From the NCBI GenBank assembly GCA_028641055.1, contig CM054058.1:84486020-84550019 (forward strand): a stretch of 64,000 nt of DNA. The letters are read 5' to 3'. The translations under genes were made by a program, and so were the position numbers. Origin of the DNA: Alopecurus myosuroides. Lineage: Eukaryota; Streptophyta; Magnoliopsida; Poales; Poaceae. Below, piece after piece: positions 10,093 to 20,281 of this stretch; the stretch's first letter is position 1, and the number at the start of each line of letters is the position of its first letter. Below the pieces are notes generated by a model. That model worked only from the letters and a program-made list of their open reading frames with translations, did not search any database and was not told the DNA's origin.

Positions 10093-11050
10093 CGACCAAG
10101 GTCCGAGAAGATACCCCTTGAAAAGCATGCAGATCCATGGGGCTGGTCAGCATTCGGGAGAGGAGCCGCCGCTTCGTTTGGAAGGGCCCCTGGATCATGT
10201 GACCATGATTCCGGAGAGGCATGCAGGACGCCTACCAGCAGAAACAAGGTTCATTGCACCAAGCCAGAACATGCTGGCCCGCGAAGCCGAGCTGGATCTC
10301 TCCTTGGTCGTCACCGTAAAAGGTGGAGGGAGCGAGGTCCCGATTATTTCGGCGTACCAGGCTTCTGAATATCTGCGTGCTGAAAAAAACCTATCCTGGT
10401 CCGCTTTCTCCCTTCGACCTTTTTATCCAGAAAACTTCCTCATCCAATGCCGTGATGAGACCACCAAAAGGGCATTGATGACGCCTAGCATCCTTGCTTT
10501 CCCAAATTTCACTCTCACGCTGGCTCCCTGGAGCCGCCGGAGTTTGGCTTTCCCTAGATCTGTTGAGTATATGATTTGTATGGATCTGATGGGATTACCT
10601 GCTCATGCTTGGGACCAAGACACTGCGGAGGCACTAGTTTCTGACTTTGGGTACGTCGAAAGTGTGTCTCCACTAACCAATGCACGTATAGACATGACTA
10701 GGTACCGTGTCACTGTGTGCACTAGGGTTCCAGGGTCGGTTCCTACGCGCAGATGGTTAGAAATCCCAGAACACACTGCTCATTATGGCAACAATGACGT
10801 TGTCGTGCGTGATACCGGGTCCAATTTCGACAACAACACTCTGGCATACATGGTGACCTTTGAGATTCAGTGGATCCGCCAGTTCACTGATCATGTTATA
10901 CAGATTCCTTCCACCCCGTTGGTTTCTAGTGCGGACGGAGAAGAAGTTGAAGAGTACACACCAGGTGCTGCCGGTGAGCCGGACTACACACCAGGGCTTT
11001 CTGGTGATGTTGCTGAGTACACCCCAGGGGAGTACACTCCAGGGCAGTAA
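10093..11050 (+). CDS. DUF4283-like protein with C-terminal YTPG repeats
   Basis: The coding exon follows a clear acceptor (TTATTTTCAACCGCAG, ending 10092), so at least one upstream exon is likely; the first in-frame ATG in this exon is at 10127. The domain matches the other two DUF4283-like genes of the window: FIAPSQNMLAREAEL, FYPENFLIQC, LTLAPWSRR, then GLPAHAWDQDTAEALV and FGYVESVSPLTN. The C terminus carries four (E/D)YTPG units within about 33 residues: EYTPGAAGEP, DYTPGLSGDVA, EYTPG, EYTPGQ. Such short acidic-aromatic repeats are not typical of DUF4283 proteins I know and may be a docking or modification tail. No CCHC knuckle is seen. The frame is intact. Confidence 0.72.
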
Positions 11051-11551
11051 GTTTCAACTGGGCACCTAGGAGACAGGACCCAATGTATCCCTAGCTACTA
11101 TTTATGTCTTTCAGATGTTTGGCCTGGTCGTGTGGTAGTAAGATGTTGCATTTCCATTTATGTTTTCGCAAACTATCTTTAGATTATGTATGTGTGTTCC
11201 TAGTGGATCACCAGTTGTATCAATCTATGTATCAATGTATGTTGCTTTGAGATTCACGATCCCTTGCCATTTCTTCCTTTTTTTCTCATGTTTATTTTAG
11301 TTCTATGATTTGTACTACAGGCATTAAAAATAATCATGAAATATATAAAAAAAATGCAAAAAGGCTACTTCTCTCCGGGCACCCGTGGACATGTAAAGTA
11401 TAAACACACTAGTCATTAACCTGTGTGCGGCGTTCAATGACAGTGATCAGGATTGTTTTCTGGCCGTTGCATGTAGCCTTGCCTTGTGTCCATGCACTGG
11501 TTGTGTATGTCTAGCCTAGGCCGCTATCCAATGGCTAATTGATATACACTG
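11051..11551. other. Intergenic
   Basis: The 3' flank of the second DUF4283-like gene. No gene seen. Confidence 0.4.
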
Positions 11552-11636
11552 CATGCCCATCAATTGGCCGCTTGAAGTGTGTGCCCATCAATTGACCGCT
11601 TGAAGTGCGTGCCCATCAGTTGGCCGCTTGAATTCG
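11552..11636. repeat. 28-bp tandem repeat, three copies
   Basis: GCCCATCA recurs at 11555, 11583 and 11611, followed each time by RTTGRCCGCTTGAA. The period is exactly 28. Confidence 0.85.
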
Positions 11637-12295
11637 CATGCACATATGAGAGAGCTGGATTGATTAAGTATATATTTTATCTGGTTAGAAGAAGCACAAT
11701 TTATTCAGAATGCATGTTATCACGAATGGTCCAAACTTGGAACTCCAGATCGTAAAGGTCTCTTTTTTCGTTCTTGCTGGGTTTGTACTGACTACTTATC
11801 AAACTCCTACCGAGAAACATATATAATTGCCCAACTAAGTTAAGTACATATTGCAACCATCTCACGGCTTTTTTTTCCTTTCAACCCGCGTACAACACGA
11901 CGCCAGCCTATCATGCTGTGCAGTATTAGTATTTGTCACGTCTAACTTTAATCTTTTTTGTTTGCATCGCTCATATCCTAGACCCAAAATCAAGTTCACT
12001 TTTTTTTCCTTTCCATCTCATGTACGACATGATATTAGCTGACGTGTAATAGATTTTTTTGACCGTGATATACTACTTTTTTGCACATTTCATCCTAGTC
12101 GCAAAATCATTATCTAACCGCTACGCTATTTCTGATGATATGGATTAACGTGGGCGGTGCCTCCAATTAGAAAATATAAGATGGTGACAAAACACGTGAA
12201 GACAAATATTACTGATAGGACAAGGCTGGCGCACCCGTGGAGGTGCAGACATTAATTGATGATTATGGCAGGGCCACTGTGAACTGCCATGTGAA
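11637..12295. other. Intergenic
   Basis: AT-rich with several poly-T tracts. Nothing recognisable. Confidence 0.4.
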
Positions 12296-12374
12296 GAATT
12301 TGCTAGTACATTTGCTTAGACAATTACTGACGGAGGTGAGGTGACGAATTTGCTAGTACATTTGCTTAGACAAT
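12296..12374. repeat. 29-bp direct repeat, 50 bp apart
   Basis: GAATTTGCTAGTACATTTGC and its continuation TTAGACAAT occur identically at 12296-12324 and 12346-12374. The second copy abuts the GC-rich block that follows, so it may mark an insertion or slippage junction. Confidence 0.8.
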
Positions 12375-12780
12375 CAGCTGCTCCACGCCGCACAGACGCA
12401 TCGCCGCCGTCGCATGGAAAGGCGCCGCCAGTAACCGCCGTCGGCAGCTCCACGCCGCCCCGACGCATCGCCACCATCGCACGGGAAGGCGCCACCGGTA
12501 GCCGCCATCAGAAACGGATCCCCGCCGCCACGCCGCCCAGATGCTGCTCCTGGCGGTTACACGGCGACAACGACGAACGACCACCTCCAGTGTCGCGCGC
12601 ACTGCAGTGCCAAGCGCGGAAGAACGCCTTGCCGCCGCCATCCCGGGCGCCGCGCCGGGAGAGCCCGACGGAGCCTTAGGCGACGACGAGAGGAGGAGGA
12701 AGGTGAGGGGAGGGCCTAGGGCGAGGGCGGCGCCCCCGAGCCGCCTCGAGGCGACGCGAGGGTTGGTCAACAAGAAGATG
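12375..12780. other. GC-rich block, probable repeat fragment
   Basis: An abrupt switch from AT-rich DNA to CpG-rich sequence containing an internal duplication of roughly 75 bases (the GGCGCC...CGACGCATCGCC unit occurs twice). Open frames exist on both strands only because of base composition. It may be the GC-rich 5' region of a non-LTR retrotransposon or a captured gene leader; I cannot decide. Confidence 0.4.
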
Positions 12781-13339
12781 AATTTAGATAATTAGCTTCA
12801 TAAGGCATAATTAGTTGTTTTCCCCGGCTTTAGGTGTTTTGCTGGGTCCGCTAATGATGTTAACATTCACTCACGTACACGCACGGTCCGGCTTGTATCT
12901 AACGGGGTCAACATATGTTTTTTGTATCCACACAAAGCAAACATGATTGTATCCCTACATTTCTCCCATAGCACACGGTGGCACCGATGTTACAGATCAA
13001 CGACCATTTCGCTAGCACGCCTTTTGTGGTATGCTGCATGCACCAAGCTTTCATGTTCATCTTGTTGTCCTATGCTGCATGCACAAATCATTCACGCGCA
13101 CCCTGTGCTGAACAATGCCCCGTTACAGACAATTCACGTGTACTGAGTTTCTGCCAGCATGTGTAGTAGGGACAGAAAGTGAGGCCTTTCCGCCCGTGAA
13201 TGCACAAATGCGCATGCAATGGCAGTACCAGCTGTAGTTATTATGCAGTATCTGACACAAGTAGGAAAACAACCAGCAAAACTCACTACATATTTTAGAC
13301 GCGTCTATGAAATGTTCAAAGCTTGGGCCACGCGCTCCG
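12781..13339. other. Intergenic
   Basis: No gene seen. It leads into the promoter of the ULP1-like gene. Confidence 0.35.
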
Positions 13340-13376
13340 TTTCGCGCCAATTTTTTTGGTCGGCTTTGCTATAAAG
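13340..13376 (+). promoter_or_regulatory. E2F-like site and TATA box of ULP1-like gene
   Basis: TTTCGCGCC at 13340-13348 matches the E2F consensus and lies 22 bases upstream of TATAAAG at 13370-13376. The TATA context TATAAAGCAGTG is identical to that at 17878-17889. Confidence 0.45.
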
Positions 13377-13591
13377 CAGTGTGTAAGGACACCTTGCCTC
13401 TTCAGAGCTCCCCTTTCGAAACCATATCTAACCAAGTGTAGTTTTTGGAACGACTACCGAGTAAGCGTGCAAGGAAGGTATTTGTATAGACTACCCAAGC
13501 ATTACATTTATATTTCATGGGCTGTTGCATGTGTGCACATGATTCCGACTTTTTTGTTGTTGTTGTTGTTGCTCGTTCCTACGTTGTTTTC

Positions 13592-16500
13592 AATGCAAGC
13601 AACTAGCATAGCACGCACATCATGGGTGACCAGAGGGAAAAGAACAACGAGGGACAATCTAGGAGCACAATCTCCTCAAGATGGCGTGATCAAGTACTCA
13701 TTTGGATTCCCAGAGAAGCTAGAAGAACTCAATGATGTTTGTAGCAAGTTATCTGACAAACAGAAAAATGTTGTTGGCGCCACTGGATTCGGACCATTTG
13801 CTGAGGGGGTGCGTAACATTCGGTTCGATGAGCAATTCACATGTTGGATTCTAAGCAGGGTCGATACCTCGACTAGATCACTTACTTTGACACCGGGAAG
13901 GAAAATTATGATGTTCCCGGAAGACGTTCATGTTGTTATGGGTCTCCCTTCCAAAGGTAAGAAAGTTTGGGATGCATCATTGGATAAATCAGAAGCAGCT
14001 AAAGCACGTGTCAGGCAGGCATTGGGAATGCAAGCAGAATGCGATTCAGCTAGTGCTGCAGCAGAGTCATACCTAAGGGAGATTGCGGGAAAGAATGAAA
14101 ATACAGTGGATGCACGCCTGAAGATTTCTTTTGTCGTTTATGTCATGTCAATTCTGGTGGACAATAAGTTCGCAGCTGATCAATAGAGTACATATTACTG
14201 GCCTGCATTGGACAAGATCGATAATATCCATTTGTTTGATTGGGCCTCGTGTATGATTGCCGAAGTGTTATCCGCTTCCACGAGGTACAAAGTTGATGCC
14301 AAAAAGGGCATACAGACATCCCCTCCAACAGGTGTACTGTTATTCTTACAGGTAAATTTTATTCAATAGTTACAGGACTAGCTTTGGTAGGTGTAAATTT
14401 TTCGAGGTATTATGCCTCTTACGCCCCGAGTATTTTGTTCGCAGATTTTTTACCTAGACAACAAAAAATATGGCAACGACGAGCAGACATGTAGAACTAC
14501 ACCTCGAATGTCGTTTTTTCACCAGGAGAAAATTTCCAGGATGATAATGGCAGACACAGTAAGGCTTGAAGGTGTGCTCCCTATCACTAGAATATTCGGC
14601 GGCGGAAGTGTAAGTTCGTAATGGTGGTTCATGTACTTTTACATAACCATGTTCTTGTCTTTGCATGGATTTTTGATACGCGACCATTTTGTAAGAACCA
14701 ACTTTGTAAGCAGGTACGGCCAGACAACGACGTACCGTATCGACGTAATCTCTTAGCAGGCGGTCAACACAGTCTGAAAAAGGACTCAGACCCTGATACA
14801 ACAACGGCCCCACAGCCAACATTACAGATAAAGAGACCTCGTGCGGTTCGGGTGAATAAGCCCACCGTTAGCGATGTGACGCCAATGAGTTTACCCACAC
14901 CACCGCCAACAATTGTAAGTTTTTTGCCCGGCAAAAAGAATGATAATATAGAATTATTGACTTGTTTGTACAAAATGGGCACAACCTATATTTTTACTAG
15001 ATAATTTTTTTAGTGCGCCACGCCATAACTTTTTTGATTGCATAACTTTTTTTGTGCTGCCTTTGGAAGCAAACGATGTTTGCAGACGCTATAGAGGGGT
15101 TCAAAATACGATGTCAGCTACACCTTGCTGCCGCATCTAAGGCTATAGAGGACGAAACGACTGAGTTGATGGATTCACTTCTAAAGATCAACAACACGCC
15201 TACATCCGGTTAGCAAAAATAACTGCCATTTTTTGTTTTGGCCGAAGAAGTAGTAGGTATCTAAATGTGTCTGACTTTTGTACACATAGCAGTGCGGAGA
15301 AACAAACCAACAAACATTGCCAACCCGCCCACCCCTAGCTCCAACAAAGAGACTATATCAAACAAAGCAAAGCAACGTAGCGACGCATTCGTTGCAAGTT
15401 TTCTTGCTCGTCAGGCAGAACGAGGAAAGAACCAAGAACAACCGTCCGTCTGGAAATTCACCGCTCCATATGTTGGTAATAATACGTCGGGAAAGGATAT
15501 GTTACACACCCCTCCATCGAATGTAGCTGGAATCGGATCACCTGTCAGCCCAAGCCCACCGAGGAAGACACAAAAGCATTGTCGTTCGCCTCTGGCACAC
15601 GCGAGGAGTTTATCTCAAGCCTTTTTATGGGCAAACAGGGATGTTGATGATGTCAACCTGAATGCATTACCACAGGAACTCGAGTTTACGGACGATCCTG
15701 TACAATCTAGGAAAGCAAGACCCGGGCCGTTCAGTCCATCCCCACGTGATTCAGGGAGGAATGCATTCAGAATGAACTCTCGTGTGGCAGGCGAGTTCTT
15801 CACATGGGCTATTGGCTCCAACCTTAACAATTTCAGGTACCATTTTTTCACAACAGACATTTGTTTTGGACAATTCCCCAAATATAACCGTGCTTTTTCT
15901 TATTCTTGTATGTGGAGTACATGGATACGGCACGACAACCCTAGGTCCATTGAGATTGATGCTTCAGACATTGCCATCCAGTTCGGGGAAAATGGATCAT
16001 TGACTCAGGACACATGCGACGTCTTATTTAGGTGCTTCCAACAGTTTGACATGTCCAACGGTCGATCAATTACTAGCTTGGCTTGGAGACACTTTTTGGA
16101 GACCGATTTCGCGGTCAGTGAGCATTAAAAAATACATGCATGACCATTTACATTTATGTTACCGGTTTTTCTGTATGAATTTATCATGCCCAACTATCAA
16201 ACTGTTTCACTCAACAGTTACGAGTACTAGCTGGTGAGGATTTCTTGGCATCGTTGTCCATCCGCCAACAGTTCATTGGAGATCACGTAGCATACGATCT
16301 TTCTAGGTGTCAACTGGTAAGGGAAATAGACATTGCTATACTTTATTTTATCCGTCAAGGCACCCTGTTTTTTGCAGGGAAAATAATTTCAATTCATTTG
16401 AATGGAACACAGATTTTCACTCTTTTTTTCGTATCAAAACACTGGGCGGCTATAGCGTGGGACATGAAAAGGAAACAGAGGACGGTCTTTGCCCCATGTT

Positions 16501-17053
16501 TCGCTAACAAGGAATATGAGGATAGGTGGCACGCACACAAAGAGATAGCTTCGGTTTTGCACACAGCTCTGATTACGTGCGTGAATACTTTCTTTACGGG
16601 GTGGCACATCCAGGATTCACAATGGACAGCGGTGTTCATTGACGCGATACCAAAAAGGCAGAACGAAATGCCCACTCGGTGGTAAATATAGTCTTATTTT
16701 CTCATTCTTTCTTGCCATGGGAACGATTAAATGGTGATCTTCAAAATCATGATCAAAGTCTTGGTTCTCAATCTTCACAGGAACGAGTCGACATTCCTCG
16801 CAGTGCAGTTTTGCCGTACTTTCGATGGTGTGAAGCATGAAGCAAGGATGGACGACGACACTGTTAGCATCTAAACCCAATTAGCATTTCAGGAATCATC
16901 TCTTACTGATGACGTCCCTTATAATTTTGTTTGCTAACTATCCAGGACATGGGAACAACTTCGACAAGGCAGGCACTGCTCTATGATTTGATGCACCTGC
17001 GACACAATAAGGGAAAACTACCACCAGAGTTTGTCCAAGATATTGAAGATTAG
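13592..17053 (+). pseudogene. ULP1/C48-like protein with plant-mobile-like N-terminal domain, broken by a stop
   Basis: Multi-exon gene of the plant ULP-like family, which is often carried by Mutator-like elements. The N-terminal part (from ATG 13592) has GFGPFAEGVRNIRFDEQF, SRSLTLTPGRK, FPEDVHVVMGLPSKG, typical of the DUF1985/plant-mobile-like module preceding ULP domains. An in-frame TAG at 14184-14186 interrupts it, yet the frame continues with STYYWPALDKIDNIHLFDWA to the donor near 14354. Further exons: 14445-14609, 14714-14914, 15070-15208, 15290-15836, then about 15921-16126, 16218 onward and a last exon ending 17053. The protease region shows IISIHLNG, SKHWAAIAWDM (His and Asp present) and NESTFLAVQFCRTFDG, where the catalytic Cys position appears to be Ser or Thr. 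It is therefore doubly suspect: nonsense codon and missing nucleophile. Splice sites are otherwise well preserved, so decay is recent or the stop is allelic. Confidence 0.72.
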
Positions 17054-17877
17054 GTAGCAAGGGGAGCCTCCCAGTTGGGGATACCTGGCTATGTTTCCAC
17101 TACGGATAGACTAGAGTATTTGTTTGGAAAATGTATCTTAATATTTTGTACTTTTCTTTGCTACTTGAAACTTGTTTGTAATTCATCGGTGAACTATGGC
17201 AACTTTCTTTTAAGAAACTGAACTAATGCCAAACTGTTGTTTTGTTGAATATCATTTTGTGTCCACTAAAGCACACTCATTGTTAGTTTATAGTAGGGAT
17301 TGTGAAGAAAGACACAATATGCACCACAGGAACAAAGTACGATTGGATCAAGCAAGGCATCTCAAGGCAGCACGGATACGAACTATAGGCCGCACTAGTA
17401 CCTGGTAGTAACCAGGATGGACATCATCTAGCACTTACTAGTTGCTCCTTCCCACACGAGGCTGATGGTTAGTAAAGTGAGCCTTGTGTCAGGGAATCCA
17501 TGCATACTGACAGCATCCAATCCATTTATACATAGCTGTCCTTAGCCACATCTATCACAAAGCTCACATTGAGAACCGTGTTGCCACTTGCCATAGCTAG
17601 TATAGCCTACACACCATTGCATGGGCAACCACACCAACAACGAACGTGAAATTACTCATGGGAAGCCGCACCATATGCATACGACCTCTTAAGTAGACGG
17701 TGAGCATTTTCCCCGAGGACCACACTTGATTTGGATGTTGTGTACGGGGCAGAAACATGGCAGTAGACATTAGAGTAGCTGCATCAACCACCACACATAT
17801 GATGTTGTTGCTTTATGTTACATATACATGCAGAAACATAGCAATAGTTGTGAACTCTTACCGGACTATGTTCGACC
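17054..17877. other. Intergenic between ULP1-like and OB-fold genes
   Basis: The 3' flank and AT-rich DNA. No gene seen. Confidence 0.4.
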
Positions 17878-17889
17878 TATAAAGCAGTG
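17878..17889 (+). promoter_or_regulatory. TATA box shared with the ULP1-like gene
   Basis: TATAAAGCAGTG is identical over 12 bases to the TATA region at 13370-13381. It stands 76 bases before the ATG at 17954. Confidence 0.5.
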
Positions 17890-17953
17890 CACCCCATACC
17901 ACAATACGCACACACATTTTTGATCAGGGGAATCACTAACTGTGATCTGCTGA

Positions 17954-19392
17954 ATGGGAGAGCTTTCCAGCTACGCAGTAGCCACAAATGGAGGGGCAGG
18001 TTGCATGAACAATTTAAGGCACATCCCTGGCTTTCTGGAGTACACCAACCAGGCAAGTTATATCTTTTCGGAAGATTTTATTACCACCATGGAACTTTGT
18101 TCTGGAAGCTCACGAAGCAACATAATATATTGCTTTCCCGTTTATTTTTTATAGGTTTCATATATCCCTATCAAGGCAAATCAGCTTAGTTCCGGCAGTA
18201 AATCATCAGTCAGGTCATTAACCAAATCTCGCCATGGAGATGTAATCGTTGTAAGTCTATGGTGGAAACGGGGGTTTCCCCCAAAGATGCATCGTAGAAT
18301 AATAAATATTTAAATGGAAGGATTATTCATTTCCAATCCTCTGTAAATGCAGGTAAAACTCTTGGGAAAGCTTTATCTGAAAGAAACAAGCAAAGATACA
18401 GTAAGTTTCCTCTTAAACGACGGGACCGGGGAAATTCACGCGTCTGTTCAGTGAGTAGAACTTCCAATTATTAGCATTGCAATTTTTTCGGCCCCAACGA
18501 GGAAACTCAATCCCTATTTTTGTCTTTTCCTTTTTGACAGACAATACACGGTTGGAGAGCACGAAGAAGTTGCTTACGAGTTCAGGTACTCATCTGGAAT
18601 ATATAGCTAACCTCACGATCATATAGGTGGGATAGATGCATCCTCATGTATTTTAACCGTTATGAAAAGCAGGGACGGTGCACGCACAGTTCTTTTCGTC
18701 GAGATTAAATTAGGGAGAGAAGACGGTGATTTATACCCGCTGGGATGCAGGTACAAATAACAATTATTTCCCCTCTTTAGAGTTGATGTAATTTTTCTAT
18801 GGATAAGCATACCTAAAACGATTTCTTGGTAACCAGTGTCGCAGAAGGAGAAGCTGATGCCATCCTGCATGACCTTGACGTTGTCAATTTCATACTAGCA
18901 TGTGGAATTCAGGTAATAGTATGAAAATCTTATGAACAGCAAAGTCCACTTTTTTCTCTCTTGAAATTTCCCAGTAGTCTAAATATGTTTTGCGTAATAG
19001 GCGGAGGTTGCAGAAGAGAAAAAACGCGAAGACAAGTTAGCTCATGAAGTTAATAATCACACTGGCCCCGCTCCACCACCCTCACCTGTGCACGAGGATG
19101 ACATTAGCGAGGACGATCAAGAATATGTAGGCGACTGTGAGACAGTTGTGCTACCCATTTCCCGAACAACTATGTCAATTATGAACGAGCTCACACCTAG
19201 GTAATTCTAGACATCGGACATGAAAATAGGCTATCGCGCCTACATGCAGATAACCTATGTTTTCCATACAGGAACCCGTCCAACTCAGGTGTACTAGACG
19301 AGGACTTGAACTTCTTCATCAACGCAGCACAACTTTTTGCCTACATGCTCGACATCGCAAAATTAGGCGAATCCTTTCTCGCCGAGGACTAG
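17954..19392 (+). CDS. Gene with RPA32-like OB-fold segment, eight exons
   Basis: Proposed exons: 17954-18052, 18155-18250, 18353-18450, 18541-18585, 18627-18750, 18837-18912, 19001-19200, 19272-19392. Exons 2-3 read DVIVVKLLGKLY followed by VSFLLNDGTGEIHASV, the pattern of the replication protein A 32-kDa subunit OB-fold (hydrophobic strand, then F.L.DGTG.I). Later exons give ILHDLDVVNFILACG, a charged Pro-rich linker with HEDDISEDDQEYVGD, and a C-terminal segment DEDLNFFINAAQLFAYMLDI. Exon 1 would end at a GC donor (CCAG|GCAAGT). One inconsistency remains: exons 3-4 arrive in a phase that does not match the open frame of exon 5, so a base is missing, an exon is mis-set, or the gene is damaged. 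From exon 5 onward all phases agree. RPA32 kinship is tentative. Confidence 0.5.
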
Positions 19393-20160
19393 TATTGGCG
19401 TGAAAGCCTAGCTTCTCGTCAAGAATGTACGATCTTCCGCGTACTCAACAACTTCAATAAATCTGTCTGTTCACTTTGTGCCAAAAAAAATTCTACCAGT
19501 GTCACACCCCATGTAATAAAGTCTTCCATTTTTTTCATGTTTTTTTTCGTCTTTCCTTGTGCATAGCCAAGGGGAAAAAAGAACATGTTTCTCTCTCATC
19601 AGCAAGTCGGTACAGACCATTATTTACAGAGGCATATCCATGTTGAAGTACCAAGGTTGTAGTACGCATGCATGAGAGTATATGAACTACCCACATCACC
19701 TACTAGCAAGTATGACCTACTGGGAAAAAATACCCCTAAAGCATGGAGTGAAAAATGGGACACGTGAAGGACATGTCAACGTCAAACACGCTTTTCAAGC
19801 TCTCAGTCCGATAAGATGCATCCTTGCACTGAGCAAGCAGCGAGTGTCGTTGATTCCAACGCGTCCCAAGATCTCGGCCAACACGCATGCATGTCTGAAC
19901 TTTTTGAGCACCTACAGACAAAGCAGCTTGACTGTTGTCCACAGGTCGCGTGGAGGCAGCTGTAGTTAAGCAGCCGGCCTGCCGGACACCTGGTTGTATG
20001 AGAACGAATCACGAAGCAGCACATATCTCCACGTGCATGCATGGACGAATCATGAAGCAGCCCACATCCCCATAGATATAAATACGAAGCATAGCTCAGT
20101 TTTAGGGAAAACCCTAGTTGCCAAAAGGAGCACCGACGCAGCAGTACTCGTCACAACGCC
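19393..20160. other. Intergenic
   Basis: AATAAA-like sites follow the stop at 19392 (near 19457). No gene seen up to the next promoter; a second TATA-like site (TATAAATA, near 20077) is present. Confidence 0.4.
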
Positions 20161-20167
20161 TATATAA
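20161..20167 (+). promoter_or_regulatory. TATA box of intact ULP1-like gene
   Basis: TATATAA 121 bases before the ATG at 20282. TCGCGAAA nearby (about 20179-20186) is a partial E2F-like match, downstream of the TATA box. Confidence 0.45.
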
Positions 20168-20281
20168 GGTTCTTTCATCGCGAAAGCTCATTCATGCACA
20201 CCCATAGCTGGAGTACCAACTAAGTTTATCTGCGACACTGTCAAAACAGAAGAGTACCTTTGTCCCGACCAGGTGTTTTTC

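Noticed and set aside
12366..12795. GC-rich open frames on both strands
   Set aside because: All frames are open because of base composition; no domain, start context or splice signal supports any of them.
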